This document shows positions 26,279-35,334 of a DNA stretch of 64,000 bases, one piece after another. This stretch comes from Muricoccus roseus (GTDB taxonomy: Bacteria; Pseudomonadota; Alphaproteobacteria; Acetobacterales; Acetobacteraceae). The notes beneath the pieces were generated by a model. The model saw only the letters and a list, made by a program, of their open reading frames with translations, ran no database searches and was not told the DNA's origin. The first letter of the stretch is position 1, and each line of letters begins with the position of its first letter. The position numbers were made by a program, and so were the translations under genes. The stretch covers positions 1 through 64,000 of the forward strand of contig NZ_FQZF01000013.1 in NCBI RefSeq assembly GCF_900141905.1. Direction: 5' to 3'.

Positions 26279-27262
26279 TTGGCCCTTCTTCCAGATCGTT
26301 TCGCGCATCGGCGCGCACGCAAGCCAGCCCTGCTGATGGTGGCCGTGGCTGGCCTGAGCGCAGCAGCACTGCTGGCCGGGGAGTTCCACCTGCGGTTCCT
26401 GGCCGAGATCCTCATCATCGGCACCGCGGTGATGAGTCTCGATCTGCTGGTGGGGTTCGGTGGCCTGGTGTCGCTCGGCCATGCCGCGCTGTTCGGCGCC
26501 GCCGCCTATGCGGCAGCCGTGGCCGCGCAGCACCTCGGCGGCAATCTCCTGTTTATCCTCGGCACGGGCATCGCGATGGGTGCGGCCGTCGCCGCCCTGA
26601 TGGGCGCGGTGATCGTCCGGACCAGCAGCCTTTTCCTGCTGATCCTCACCCTCCTCCTCGGCCAGATTGTCTGGGAGATCGTCTTTCACTGGCGCGACGT
26701 CACCGGCGGCGCGGACGGGCTTCGCGGCCTCCCGCCGCTCTCCTTCGGCCCCTGGGTCTTGAGCAGCGCCCGTCCTCTGTTCCTGCTGGCCGGCTTGCTG
26801 GCCCTGGCCGCGCTCTGGCTCGCCCACTCCTTTGTCGATGCCCCGCTCGGCCGGGCGCTGATCGGCTCGCGGGAGCAGCCGATCCGGATGAGCGCACTGG
26901 GCTACAGCATCCCGCGCATCCGCTTCCTGACCATGCTCGTGGCCGGCGCCATTGCCGGGGCCGCGGGAGCCCTCTACCCCTTCGTGAACCTCTATATCGG
27001 GCCGCAGAGCGTCCACTGGACCCTGTCGGCCACGATGATCATCATGCTCGTGATCGGCGGCGTCGGCTCCCTCTGGGGTGCCTTCCTGGGAAGCGCCGTC
27101 TACCTCGCCATCCAGACCTACATCAGCGCCTATACCGATCGCTGGCAGCTCTTCGTCGGCCTGATCTTCGTGCTGACCGTGCTGCTGCTGCCGAATGGCC
27201 TTGCCGGCGGGCTGCGCCGGCTTGCCAGCCGCATGCGGCGGCGGAGGGCGCAGCAGGCATGA
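26279..27262 (+). CDS. livM: Branched-chain amino acid-type ABC permease LivM
   Basis: The protein has 327 residues from TTG 26279, five bases after the livH stop; ATG 26336 would remove 19 residues but has no clear ribosome site, so the start is not settled. LDLLVGFGGLVSLGHAALFG is the LivM hallmark, and VIGGVGSLWGAFLG is the ATPase-coupling loop. About nine membrane helices follow. The final R-rich tail (RMRRRRAQQ) lies in the cytoplasm. It overlaps livG by ATGA. Confidence 0.9.
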   Translation: MALLPDRFAHRRARKPALLMVAVAGLSAAALLAGEFHLRFLAEILIIGTAVMSLDLLVGFGGLVSLGHAALFGAAAYAAAVAAQHLGGNLLFILGTGIAMGAAVAALMGAVIVRTSSLFLLILTLLLGQIVWEIVFHWRDVTGGADGLRGLPPLSFGPWVLSSARPLFLLAGLLALAALWLAHSFVDAPLGRALIGSREQPIRMSALGYSIPRIRFLTMLVAGAIAGAAGALYPFVNLYIGPQSVHWTLSATMIIMLVIGGVGSLWGAFLGSAVYLAIQTYISAYTDRWQLFVGLIFVLTVLLLPNGLAGGLRRLASRMRRRRAQQA

Positions 27263-28011
27263 GCGCCGTGCTGGAGGTCTCCGGCGTGAGCAAGAGGTTC
27301 GGTGCCTTCCGTGCCCTGACGGACGTCACCTTCGACGTCCGCGAGGGCGAGACGCTCGGTCTGATCGGCCCGAACGGCGCGGGCAAGACAACGCTGTTCA
27401 ACATCATCACAGGGTTCCTGCGCCCCGATGCGGGAGGCCTGCACTATGGCGGCGAGGCCATCGACCACCTTTCGCCCGAACGCCGCGTCTCACGCGGGAT
27501 GGTGCGGACCTTTCAGAAATCCATGGTCTTCCCGGAGCTGACGGTGCGGGAGAACATCGCGATGGCCGCGCGGCAGCGCGCCGGCGTCGGTCTGCGCTGG
27601 GGCGGTGCGCAGCGTCGCCTGGGGGCTGCGGAGGCACGGGTCCATCAGCTCATCGGGGACAGCGGCCTGCGGCGCAGCGGCGGCGAGCGGATGTCCGACC
27701 TGTCCTACGGTGAGCAGCGGATCGTCGACCTCCTCATCTCCCTTGCCCTGGAGCCGCGTCTTCTTCTGCTGGATGAGCCCACCGCGGGGCTGGCACAGGA
27801 GGAGGCGGAACGGCTGCTTCAGATCGTGCGCCATCATGACGCCCGCACTTCCGTCGTCCTCATCGCCCATGACATCGATATCGTCTTCGGGGCCTGCGAC
27901 CGGATTGCCGTGCTGAATCTCGGTCAGGTGCTGTGCTGTGGCACGCCGGAGGTCGTTCGGGCCGATGCCTCTGTCCGAGCCGCCTATCTCGGCGCCCTGG
28001 CCGATTCATGA
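27259..28011 (+). CDS. livG: ABC transporter ATP-binding protein LivG
   Basis: The protein has 250 residues. Walker A is GPNGAGKT, the signature is LSYGEQRIVDLL (the LivG form of LSGGQ), Walker B is LLLLDEPTAGL, and the switch histidine is in LIAHDID. RVSRGMVRTFQKSMVFPELTV is the LivG-specific Q-loop region (cited as GMVRTFQ and FPELTV). It powers the importer together with the LivF-type ATPase encoded next, which it overlaps by ATGA. Confidence 0.93.
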   Translation: MSAVLEVSGVSKRFGAFRALTDVTFDVREGETLGLIGPNGAGKTTLFNIITGFLRPDAGGLHYGGEAIDHLSPERRVSRGMVRTFQKSMVFPELTVRENIAMAARQRAGVGLRWGGAQRRLGAAEARVHQLIGDSGLRRSGGERMSDLSYGEQRIVDLLISLALEPRLLLLDEPTAGLAQEEAERLLQIVRHHDARTSVVLIAHDIDIVFGACDRIAVLNLGQVLCCGTPEVVRADASVRAAYLGALADS

Positions 28012-28739
28012 GCGCTGCGCCGGATCCAGCGGGAGAGCCGCATCTCTCCCTGTCCGGGGTTTCAGCGCATTACGGCGCGGTGGAGGTCCTGCGGGATATT
28101 TCCCTCCGGATCGCGCCACGGGAGGCCGTGGCCGTTCTCGGGCGCAACGGCGTGGGCAAGACAACGCTGGTGAACGCTCTCTTCAACCTAGGCCCCCAGG
28201 TGAGCGGCGCGATACGGCTGATGGGGCAGGAGGTGACGGGCTGGCCGACCCACCGGATCGCGCGGCTGGGCGCCGCGCTGGTACCGCAGGGGCGCGGCGT
28301 GTTTCCAAACCTCACCGTCGCCGAGAACCTCCAGCTCGCAAGCTTCCGAAATCGCCCGGGCACCTGGACGCTGGAATGCGTCTTCGACACCTTCCCCGGC
28401 CTGGCCGAGCGCCGCGCCTCGTTCAGCAGTTCGCTGAGCGGGGGAGAGCGCCAGTTGCTCGCCATCGGCCGGGCCTTGCTGACCCAGGCCCGGCTGCTGG
28501 TGCTCGACGAGCCGAGCGAGGGCCTCGCGCCGCTCATGGCCGAGGAGATCATTGTCGAGCAGGTCGGGCGACTGGCCAAGGAAGGGATGACGGTGCTGCT
28601 GGTGGAGCAGAATGTCCCCCTGGCCCTGCGGCTCTGCCCACGCGCCGTGGTGCTGGGGGCGCATGAGATCGCGTTCGATGGGCCCTCCGGCGACATTCTC
28701 GCGAACCCAGCCCTCCTCAGGCGGCACCTGGGCGTGTGA
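28008..28739 (+). CDS. livF: ABC transporter ATP-binding protein LivF
   Basis: The protein has 243 residues. Walker A is GRNGVGKT, the signature LSGGERQLL, and Walker B LLVLDEPSEGLAP, with VPQGRGVFPNLTV as the Q loop typical of LivF. It ends the five-gene importer operon that begins at 24183. The overlaps between livM, livG and livF suggest fixed stoichiometry. Confidence 0.93.
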   Translation: MSAAPDPAGEPHLSLSGVSAHYGAVEVLRDISLRIAPREAVAVLGRNGVGKTTLVNALFNLGPQVSGAIRLMGQEVTGWPTHRIARLGAALVPQGRGVFPNLTVAENLQLASFRNRPGTWTLECVFDTFPGLAERRASFSSSLSGGERQLLAIGRALLTQARLLVLDEPSEGLAPLMAEEIIVEQVGRLAKEGMTVLLVEQNVPLALRLCPRAVVLGAHEIAFDGPSGDILANPALLRRHLGV

Positions 28740-28940
28740 ACTGCCCCACGATCGGTTGTGCCGGTGCTGCGTTCACGACCTCACGCCGCCCTCGATTCGC
28801 ACGGCGACCGGCCAATCCAACTGAATGGGAAGCGTTCCGCGCCAAGGGGTGCTTGAGAGGGGCAGGGGAGGGCCGCCGCTCCTTGCGACCGGCACAGGCC
28901 TCTTGGCGGCAATGGCATCGGGGTGGCAGCCTCGGCGGAA

Positions 28941-28962
28941 GGATGCGGGGCTCCTCGCATCC
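28941..28962. repeat. Hairpin downstream of the Liv-type operon
   Basis: GGATGCG (28941-28947) pairs with CGCATCC (28956-28962) over an 8-base loop. It lies about 200 bases after livF and 57 before the truncated AroM gene. It may terminate or insulate transcription. The rest of 28740-29018 shows nothing recognisable. Confidence 0.3.
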
Positions 28963-29018
28963 CCCACGCCCCGCCTTCGGCCCATCGGCCATCGAGAACC
29001 TGCGCCAGAGGAGGCAGG

Positions 29019-29393
29019 ATGATGCCTGCCCGGCTCGCCTTCGTCACCGTCGGCCAGACGCCGCGGGCCGATGTCGTCCCTGAGATGCTGGCCCTGCTGG
29101 AGGCCACTCCCGGCGAACTGCCGGTCGAGGAATTCGGTGTGCTGGACGGTCTGCCGGAGGCCGAGATCCGCGCCCACCTGCCCGCGCCCCGGCAAGGGCG
29201 GCTCTATACCCGGCTGGCGAGCGGCGCGAGCGTTGTCCTCGGCAGCGGCTTCGTCCTGCGCCGGCTCGAGCCCTTGCTGGAGGAGCTGGACGGGCGCGGT
29301 TCCGACCTGATCGTTCTCGCCAGAACCAGCATCTTCCGCCCTTTCCGGATGCATACGCCCTTCATCCATGCCCAGGACGTGGTGGATGCCTGA
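29019..29393 (+). pseudogene. AroM-family protein, C-terminally truncated
   Basis: It has 124 residues, while AroM family members have about 220. The start is well supported by GAGGAGG before the ATG pair. PARLAFVTVGQTPRADVVPEM and GSDLIVLARTSIFRPF correspond to the first half of the family. After FIHAQDVVDA the frame ends in TGA exactly where sequence of a peptide-transport ATPase begins. AroM-type genes commonly accompany Opp/Dpp-type operons in this group of bacteria. I therefore read the end as a deletion junction near 29390. Function was never firmly known for the family and is probably lost here. Confidence 0.75.
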
Positions 29394-29779
29394 TGCTCAT
29401 CAGCCATGATCTCGGCGTGATCGGCGCGGTCTGTCGGCGCATTGTCGTCATGTATTCCGGCAATGTCGTGGAGGACGCGCCGGCCGAGGCGCTGTTCCGC
29501 GCGCCGCGGCACCCCTATACGCGCGGGCTGCTGGCCGCCATCCCGGATCTGAACAGGCCGGAGCACATGCCCGCCAGCATCCCCGGCAGCATCCCGGACC
29601 TGCGCCGCCCCCCCTCGGGCTGCCGTTTCCATCCGCGGTGCCCACTGGCCATGCCCATCTGCGCGCGGGAGAAGCCGCGGTTGGCGCCGGCGGTTGACCC
29701 GTTGCACCGCGTGGCCTGCCACGCGGTACAGCAGGCGGTGGCTACGGCCGGGCCGGCAATGGCCGCGTCTCCAGCATGA
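29393..29779 (+). pseudogene. Peptide ABC transporter ATPase (DppD/OppD-like), N-terminally truncated
   Basis: It has 128 residues starting MLISHDLGVIGAV, which is the H-loop histidine and everything after it in DppD/OppD ATPases, including RHPYTRGLLAAIPDL and the cysteine cluster in GCRFHPRCPLAMPIC that binds an iron-sulfur or zinc site in this family. The first 190 or so residues with Walker A, signature and Walker B are missing. Its ATG overlaps the stop of the truncated AroM gene. It cannot hydrolyse ATP alone, so the transporter it served is broken. The next gene overlaps it by ATGA. Confidence 0.85.
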
Positions 29780-30567
29780 CGGTGCCGCTGCTGAGCGCCG
29801 AAGGGGTCTCGGTCCGCTTCGGCGAGACGCTGGCGGTGGACGACGTGTCGATCGCCCTGCGACCCGGCGCCGCGCTGGGCCTGGTGGGGGAGTCCGGCTC
29901 GGGCAAGTCCACACTCTTGCGCGTGCTGCTGAAGCTGCAGCCCGTCTCGGCCGGGCGCGTGCTGCTGGATGGCGCCAACATCACGGGCGCGTCGGAGGCC
30001 GGGTTGCGGCCGCTGCGACGCGCCGTCCAGGTGGTATTCCAGAATCCGCATTCGGCGCTGAACCCACGCAGCACGGTTCATGATCCGGTGGCCGAGCCGT
30101 TGCGCATTCTCGGCGGATTGGACCGGACGCGGCTGCGGGACCGGGTGGCCGGGCTGCTGACGGATGTGGGGCTCGGGGCGGAATTCCTCTGGCGTTACCC
30201 GCATGAGCTTTCGGGCGGGCAGAAGCAGCGCGTCTGCATCGCGCGCGCCCTGGCGCCAGAGCCCCGGCCCCTGTTGCTGGACGAGCCCACCTCGGCGCTC
30301 GACGTCTCCGTGCAGGCGCAGATCATTGAGCTGTTGCGTGGCCTGCGGCAGCGGCACCGGCTCTCCTACCTCTTCGTCTCGCACAACCTTGCCGTGGTGC
30401 GGCTGCTTTGCGAGGAGGTGATGGTGCTCCGCCAGGGGCGCATGGTGGAGGAGGGGCCGGTCGGGCAGGTGCTCGAGCACCCGCGGGAGGCGTATACGCG
30501 CGCTCTTCTCAGCTCGGTGCTTCCTCCGGGCATCACCGACCTCCTCGGAGCGGAGGATGGCAGCTGA
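29776..30567 (+). CDS. Peptide ABC transporter ATPase (DppF/OppF-like)
   Basis: The protein has 263 residues and appears intact. Walker A is GESGSGKS, VQVVFQNPHSALNPR is the DppF-type Q loop, the signature is LSGGQKQRV and Walker B is LLLDEPTSALD, with the switch histidine in FVSHNLA. In the ancestral operon it would follow substrate-binding, permease and DppD-like genes, which are deleted here. It may be an idle survivor or may serve another transporter. An oligopeptide-type binding protein without permeases lies nearby on the opposite strand at 32123-33706. Confidence 0.88.
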   Translation: MTVPLLSAEGVSVRFGETLAVDDVSIALRPGAALGLVGESGSGKSTLLRVLLKLQPVSAGRVLLDGANITGASEAGLRPLRRAVQVVFQNPHSALNPRSTVHDPVAEPLRILGGLDRTRLRDRVAGLLTDVGLGAEFLWRYPHELSGGQKQRVCIARALAPEPRPLLLDEPTSALDVSVQAQIIELLRGLRQRHRLSYLFVSHNLAVVRLLCEEVMVLRQGRMVEEGPVGQVLEHPREAYTRALLSSVLPPGITDLLGAEDGS

Positions 30568-30596
30568 CCATGCCGCTCGATTCGCGATTCCAGAGC

Positions 30597-31580
30597 CTAG
30601 TCCACAGTGGCGCCGGAGGCGCGGATAATGGGTGTCCAGGTGGTCAGCTCATCCCGAACGAAATTCTGGGCATCTTCCAGGAAGAACCGTCCCGGCGCCG
30701 TGGCGGTCTCCTTGTAGCGGCGCAGGAGGTCGGGTGAGGCAAGGGAGTCCCTCACCACCTCGGCGAGCCGCTCGACGATGGGACGCGAGGTACGGGCGGG
30801 CGCTGCGATGCCGGACCAGCCATCCACGACGAGGTCGGAGTAGCCCAGCTCCTTGAAGGTCGGGATCTCCGGGAAGTCCGGCACGCGCTCCGGCCAGGAT
30901 TGGGCGAGGGGCCGCAGCGCGCCGGAGCGGATGTTGGCGCTCGCGCCCGTCAGGCTGTCCACCATCAAGGGGATGTTGCCGGCGATCACGTCGGTCGCGA
31001 CCTGCGCGATGCTGCGGTAGGCGGCGTGTTGCATCGAGATGCCAGCGGCCCGGCACAGCCGCTCGGCCGTCAGGTGAGGCATCGACCCAATGCCGGCTGT
31101 GCCATAGGTCAGCCCGTCGGGCCGGCGCTTCGCCTCCGCAACGAGATCGGTCAGGCTGTGGATCGGCAGGTCCGGGCGGACGAGCACGAGGTAGGGCGTG
31201 CTCATCACCATGGCGATGTGTGCGAAGTCCGCGACGGGGTCCCAGGTCACGCGGGGCCCATAGAGCACCTTGCCCACTACCATCGCGCTGATGACCGTGA
31301 GCAGGATCGTGTAACCGTCCGGCGTCGCACGCGCGACCTGGCCAGTGCCGAGCGTCGCGCCCGCGCCCGGACGGTTCTCCACCAGCACGGTCTGCCCGAG
31401 CCGCTGTGACATCTCGCCGGCGAGGAGGCGGGCGACGATATCGGTCGTGCCGCCGCTGCCGAAGGGGACGACGAAGCGGATCGGTCCCGCCTTGGGCCAG
31501 GGCGCCTGGGCGAGGGCCGGCGCGGCCAGCGCCCCGGCGAGGAGCGTGCCGGCGCCGCGGCGCCCGATGAGAGGGATCAT
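30597..31580 (-). CDS. Bug-family solute-binding protein
   Basis: The protein has 327 residues, starting at the ATG that overlaps the stop of the GAF gene. The signal peptide is short and ends near APALAQA. IRFVVPFGSGGTTDIVARLL, LVENRPGAGATLGTG and PDGYTILLTV are the family marks; AAYRSIAQVATDVIAG replaces the usual VPYRG cleft motif, so the ligand may be larger or different. It is the last gene of a minus-strand run of six that otherwise encode peptide-handling functions. Confidence 0.87.
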   Translation of the reverse strand: MIPLIGRRGAGTLLAGALAAPALAQAPWPKAGPIRFVVPFGSGGTTDIVARLLAGEMSQRLGQTVLVENRPGAGATLGTGQVARATPDGYTILLTVISAMVVGKVLYGPRVTWDPVADFAHIAMVMSTPYLVLVRPDLPIHSLTDLVAEAKRRPDGLTYGTAGIGSMPHLTAERLCRAAGISMQHAAYRSIAQVATDVIAGNIPLMVDSLTGASANIRSGALRPLAQSWPERVPDFPEIPTFKELGYSDLVVDGWSGIAAPARTSRPIVERLAEVVRDSLASPDLLRRYKETATAPGRFFLEDAQNFVRDELTTWTPIIRASGATVD

Positions 31581-32107
31581 GGCCCGACCTCCGTCCAGTT
31601 CCGGGTGATGTGCAGCAGGGCTGGCACGGCGAGGGCGGCGAAGGTGAGGAGGAGCGGCATCTGTGCCTCGTCGTAGCGGCCCGCCGCGTCCAGGAGGTTC
31701 AGCCCGCCCAGTGTCCGGCCGTTCCATCGGACCGGAACATTGACCGCCCCCTCGCAGCCGAGCGAGAGGACGAGCTTGTGGTCGAACAGGGCGCGTACGA
31801 TGTCGGCGCGGTCGTGCAGGAAGCGCGGCCGGCCAGCTGTCACCACCGTCCTGTAGAACTCGCTGGAGAAGTCGATCGGCTTCTGGCCGCCGGCCGGATA
31901 TGCCTCGGGCCGGCTGGTGTAGTAGCGCTGGTTCTGCCCGGCCGCATGGTTCAGCACGAGCACGGTGAAGAGCTTGTGCCCGACCGTGGCGGCCAGGGCC
32001 CGGTCCAGCGCGCGCAACCCGGCCTCCGGCTGTCCGGGCGCTGCCATGGCGGCCGCGACAGCAGCCAGACACGGCGCAGGATCGGTGAGGGGCATCCCGG
32101 GCGTCAT
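31577..32107 (-). CDS. GAF domain protein
   Basis: The protein has 176 residues and is a single GAF-like sensor domain: VGHKLFTVLVLNH early, then VNVPVRWNGRTLGGLNLLDAAGRYDE, the usual central strand and turn (cited by NVPVRWNGRTLGGLNLLD). There is no output domain. Such free-standing GAF proteins are often found beside peptide or amine uptake genes in Acetobacteraceae and Burkholderiales, but no function is established. It is 15 bases from the oligopeptide-binding protein gene and overlaps the Bug gene. Confidence 0.75.
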   Translation of the reverse strand: MTPGMPLTDPAPCLAAVAAAMAAPGQPEAGLRALDRALAATVGHKLFTVLVLNHAAGQNQRYYTSRPEAYPAGGQKPIDFSSEFYRTVVTAGRPRFLHDRADIVRALFDHKLVLSLGCEGAVNVPVRWNGRTLGGLNLLDAAGRYDEAQMPLLLTFAALAVPALLHITRNWTEVGP

Positions 32108-32122
32108 CCGTCGCGTCCCGCC

Positions 32123-33706
32123 TCAGCCCTTGCGGAGGTTCGTGGCCAGGGTCCGCTCGTCGGCCCGCGCGTCATAGACGAGGCCCTTCCGCGTGGCCCA
32201 GGTGTTCTCGAGGATGAAGAGCGGGATGATCGGCACCTCCGCGCTGGCCTTTTCCACGGCCTGGATCAGCAGGCGCTCCCGCGCGGCTTCGTCCAGCTCC
32301 GTGAGGGCCTGCCGGATGAGCGTGTCCAGCTCGGGGTTGCTGTGGCCGCCGTAGTTGAACACGCCGTCGCCCGTGGCCGGGTTCGGGGTGAGCATGACGT
32401 TGGACATGAGATAGCCTGCCTCCACGGTGGGGCTTCCCCAGCCGAGCAGGCCCATGGCGAATTCCCGCCGGTTCGCCCGGCCGACATAGCTGCTGAAGGG
32501 CAGGGCCTCGACCGCCGTCTGCACGCCGACGCGCGACCACATCTGGGCGACCGCCTGCGCAACCTGGGCGTCGTTGGGATAGCGGTCGTTGGGCGTGTGC
32601 AGCGTCAGCCGGAAGCCCTCGGGGAAGCCGGCCTCCGCCAGGAGCTGCCTCGCGCCCGCCGTGTCATAGGTCGGCACGCCGACCGAAGGCGCGTGGGAGT
32701 AGGTGCCGGGCGGCAGCCACTGTCCCGTGGGCTTGGCCGCGCCGGACATGATCCGGTCCGCCAGCGCCTGCCGGTTGATCGCCACCGAGAGCGCCTGACG
32801 CACGCGGCGGTCGCGCAGCGGGTTGGCGGCCAGTGGCTTGCCGGCCGCATCCGTGATGAAGGGGCTCTCGCCCTCCTTAAAGGCGGGAAAGAGGTAGATC
32901 ACGCGCAGGCCGGCGATGGCGTGCAGCGACACACGCTGCTCCCGGCGCAGCCGGGGCAGGTCCATGGCCGGGGGCGTGTCGACCACGTCGACATCGCCTG
33001 CCAGGATCGCGGCGGTGCGCGCGGCGTCGTTCGCGACGAAGCGGATCGTCACGGCCTCGAACTCCGGCTTCTCGCCCCACCAGGACTCGTTGCGCAGGAA
33101 CTCGCTGGATTCCCCAGGGACGTAGCGGCGAAAGCGGTAGGGGCCCGTGCCGATCGCGGCCTTGCCCGAATTGTAGTCCGCCGTCGTCGCGCCCTCGCCC
33201 GCATGGCGAGAGACGATGCTGACGAAGGCGAGCTCCCGCGGTAGGTTCGGCGCGGGCGCGGCGGTGACGAGGTGCAGGGTCAGCGGGTCCGGGGTTTCCA
33301 CGCCGGTGATCGCGCGCAGGAAGCCGCCGAAGCCACCCGGGCTGCCGGGCACGTTGCGGGCGCGGGTATAGGTGAAGGCCACATCCTCCGCGGTGAAAGG
33401 CTTTCCGTCGTGCCAGGTGACATCCGGGCGGAGCCTGAACTCCCAGCGCGTGGGCGAGAGCAGCTTCCAATCCGTGGCCAGGCCGGGCACGAGGGTGCCG
33501 TCCGGCATGCGCTCGGTCAGCCGGTCGAAGATGTGCATCGCCACGGTGTGGTTCGGCGTGGCGTTGTAGAAATGCGGATCCATCGAGGTGGCGGGGCTGC
33601 CGATCGCGATGGTGACGCGCGGTCCCGCGCTCTGGGCGGCGGCGGGACCAGCTCCGGCCGCGGCGAGCCAGCTGGCCGTGTGGGCCAGGAAGTGGCGACG
33701 TTCCAT
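32123..33706 (-). CDS. Oligopeptide/dipeptide-type ABC substrate-binding protein (SBP_bac_5)
   Basis: The protein has 527 residues with a signal peptide ending near AGPAAAQ. Family features include TIAIGSPATSMDPHFYN, VPGLATDWKLLSPTRWEF, FRLRPDVTWHDGKPFTAEDV and PYDTAG-like VGVPTYDTAGARQLLAEAGF (cited in part). Ligands of this class range from peptides and glutathione to nickel chelates. No permease or ATPase follows, so it must borrow a transporter. Its place beside a gamma-glutamyltransferase-like enzyme and an M20 peptidase favours a peptide or glutamyl ligand. Confidence 0.88.
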   Translation of the reverse strand: MERRHFLAHTASWLAAAGAGPAAAQSAGPRVTIAIGSPATSMDPHFYNATPNHTVAMHIFDRLTERMPDGTLVPGLATDWKLLSPTRWEFRLRPDVTWHDGKPFTAEDVAFTYTRARNVPGSPGGFGGFLRAITGVETPDPLTLHLVTAAPAPNLPRELAFVSIVSRHAGEGATTADYNSGKAAIGTGPYRFRRYVPGESSEFLRNESWWGEKPEFEAVTIRFVANDAARTAAILAGDVDVVDTPPAMDLPRLRREQRVSLHAIAGLRVIYLFPAFKEGESPFITDAAGKPLAANPLRDRRVRQALSVAINRQALADRIMSGAAKPTGQWLPPGTYSHAPSVGVPTYDTAGARQLLAEAGFPEGFRLTLHTPNDRYPNDAQVAQAVAQMWSRVGVQTAVEALPFSSYVGRANRREFAMGLLGWGSPTVEAGYLMSNVMLTPNPATGDGVFNYGGHSNPELDTLIRQALTELDEAARERLLIQAVEKASAEVPIIPLFILENTWATRKGLVYDARADERTLATNLRKG

Positions 33707-33732
33707 GAGAATGCTCCGAGTTTGGCCGCGGT

Positions 33733-35334
33733 TCAGGCGTGAAGGGCGACGCCGTCGCGCTGCGGATCGGCGCCGCCCGTCAGGCGGCCCTCTTCGATCC
33801 GGATCGCGTGCAGCGCTGCGAAGGCAAAGCCCATGTAGGAGCGGGCGATCGGGTAGCCCTGCGCCTCCAGCGCCTCGGTGACGTAGCGCGGGATGCGGTT
33901 GGAGACGTCGATCGTGTCGCTGTTGACGGAGATGCGCGGCGCGGCCACGGCCTCGAACATCGTCATGCCGAAGTCGATCACGTTGCTGATCCCCTGCGCC
34001 AGCGCCGGCACGATGGCCGTGCCGCCCGGCGCGCCGACGACGATGAAGGGATCATCGCCCTTGAAGACGATCGTCGGGCATTGTGAGGAGGTGCGGCTCT
34101 TGCCCGGCGCGATGGAGCCCGCGCGCCCCGGGCGCGGATCGAAGCCGTTCATCAGCCCGTTATACATGAACCCCATCCCGTCCGTGATGACGCCGGACGG
34201 ATTGCCGAGCGTGTGCGTCAGCGCGACCGCGTTGCCCTCCTCGTCCACCACCGTCACCTGGGTGGTGTCCGCGGCCTCGTAGGGCATGCGAGGGACATGA
34301 GCCTTCTCGCCACGGCGGATGCGGGCGGCGACCTCCTCCGCCCGATCCTTCGAGAGCAGCATCTCCACGGGGACATCGAAGAATTCCGGGTCGCCGATAT
34401 GGGCGTCCTTGTCGATGGCCACCTGCTTCATCGCCTCCGCCAGGATGCGGAGGTGCTCGGCGCTCCCATGCTCCAACGCGGCGAGGTCGAAGCGCTCCAG
34501 GATATGCAGGAGCTGGACGAGGCTGAGGCCGCCGCCCGGGGCCTGGAGGCTGGCGACACGATGGCCGCGATAGCTGCCCCAGACCGGGTCGCTGCGGAGC
34601 GTGCGGTACTCTCGCAGATCCTCCATCGAGAGCAGGCCGCCATGGGCGCGGAAGTCCGCCACGATCTCCTCCGCCATCTCGCCGCGGTAGAAGAGTTCGG
34701 GACCGTGCCGGGCGATCCGCTCCAGGGATTTCGCCATGTCGGGGTTGGTGACGATCCGGCCCGGCCGCTTCGGCGACCCGTCCGGCTCGCAGTAGACCTC
34801 ACGTCCGGTGCGGCTGAAGCGGAGATAGTCCGCCGGATTCAGCATCCCCGTCGCGCGCTGGTCCAGCGTCCAGTAGTAGTGGACATAGGGGCGCACCATG
34901 AAGCCGCGCCGCGCCTGCTCGATGGCGGGTCGCATCACATCGGCCAGCTCCATCGTGCCGAAGTCGGACAGCGCGTCGGTGTAGCCGCGCAGGTTCCCGG
35001 GCGTGCCGGGCGCCTGATAGCCGATCTCGTTGACCGCATCCTTCACGAGATAGGCGAATCCGTCGCGCGACTGGCCCGTGACGATGTCGGCCCACATATC
35101 CGGCCTGGCGGCGCGGGGCGCGCGGGCATAGAAGGTGAGGTGCTGGTGCACCCCGCGCTTCGGCAGGTACACCTGCATCACCCCGTAGCCGGCGATCCCC
35201 GTCATCAGCGGGTCCACCACGCCCTGCACGAAGGCGGCGGCGATGGCGGCGTCAACCGCGTTGCCGCCGCGTCGCAGGGTCAGCACTCCCGCCTCCGCCG
35301 CCTCCGGCTGGGCGGCCACGACCATGCCCTTCAT
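33733..35334 (-). CDS. Gamma-glutamyltransferase-family protein
   Basis: The protein has 533 residues, starting at an ATG that overlaps the stop of the peptidase gene. AAEAGVLTLRRGGNAVDAAIA is the GGT N-terminal motif. Self-cleavage and catalysis depend on the threonine of DTTQVTVVDEEGNAV near residue 354, which is present. GVITDGMGFMYNGLMNGFDPRPG and IVVGAPGGTAIVPALAQ follow, as in the small subunit. I see no clear signal peptide, so it may act in the cytoplasm, like GGT relatives acting on glutaryl or gamma-glutamyl compounds. Its precise substrate is open. Confidence 0.88.
   Translation of the reverse strand: MKGMVVAAQPEAAEAGVLTLRRGGNAVDAAIAAAFVQGVVDPLMTGIAGYGVMQVYLPKRGVHQHLTFYARAPRAARPDMWADIVTGQSRDGFAYLVKDAVNEIGYQAPGTPGNLRGYTDALSDFGTMELADVMRPAIEQARRGFMVRPYVHYYWTLDQRATGMLNPADYLRFSRTGREVYCEPDGSPKRPGRIVTNPDMAKSLERIARHGPELFYRGEMAEEIVADFRAHGGLLSMEDLREYRTLRSDPVWGSYRGHRVASLQAPGGGLSLVQLLHILERFDLAALEHGSAEHLRILAEAMKQVAIDKDAHIGDPEFFDVPVEMLLSKDRAEEVAARIRRGEKAHVPRMPYEAADTTQVTVVDEEGNAVALTHTLGNPSGVITDGMGFMYNGLMNGFDPRPGRAGSIAPGKSRTSSQCPTIVFKGDDPFIVVGAPGGTAIVPALAQGISNVIDFGMTMFEAVAAPRISVNSDTIDVSNRIPRYVTEALEAQGYPIARSYMGFAFAALHAIRIEEGRLTGGADPQRDGVALHA

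Noticed and set aside
24249-26369. A 706-codon minus-strand frame opposite the Liv-type genes
   Set aside because: It spans parts of three real genes on the other strand and its translation shows no domain.
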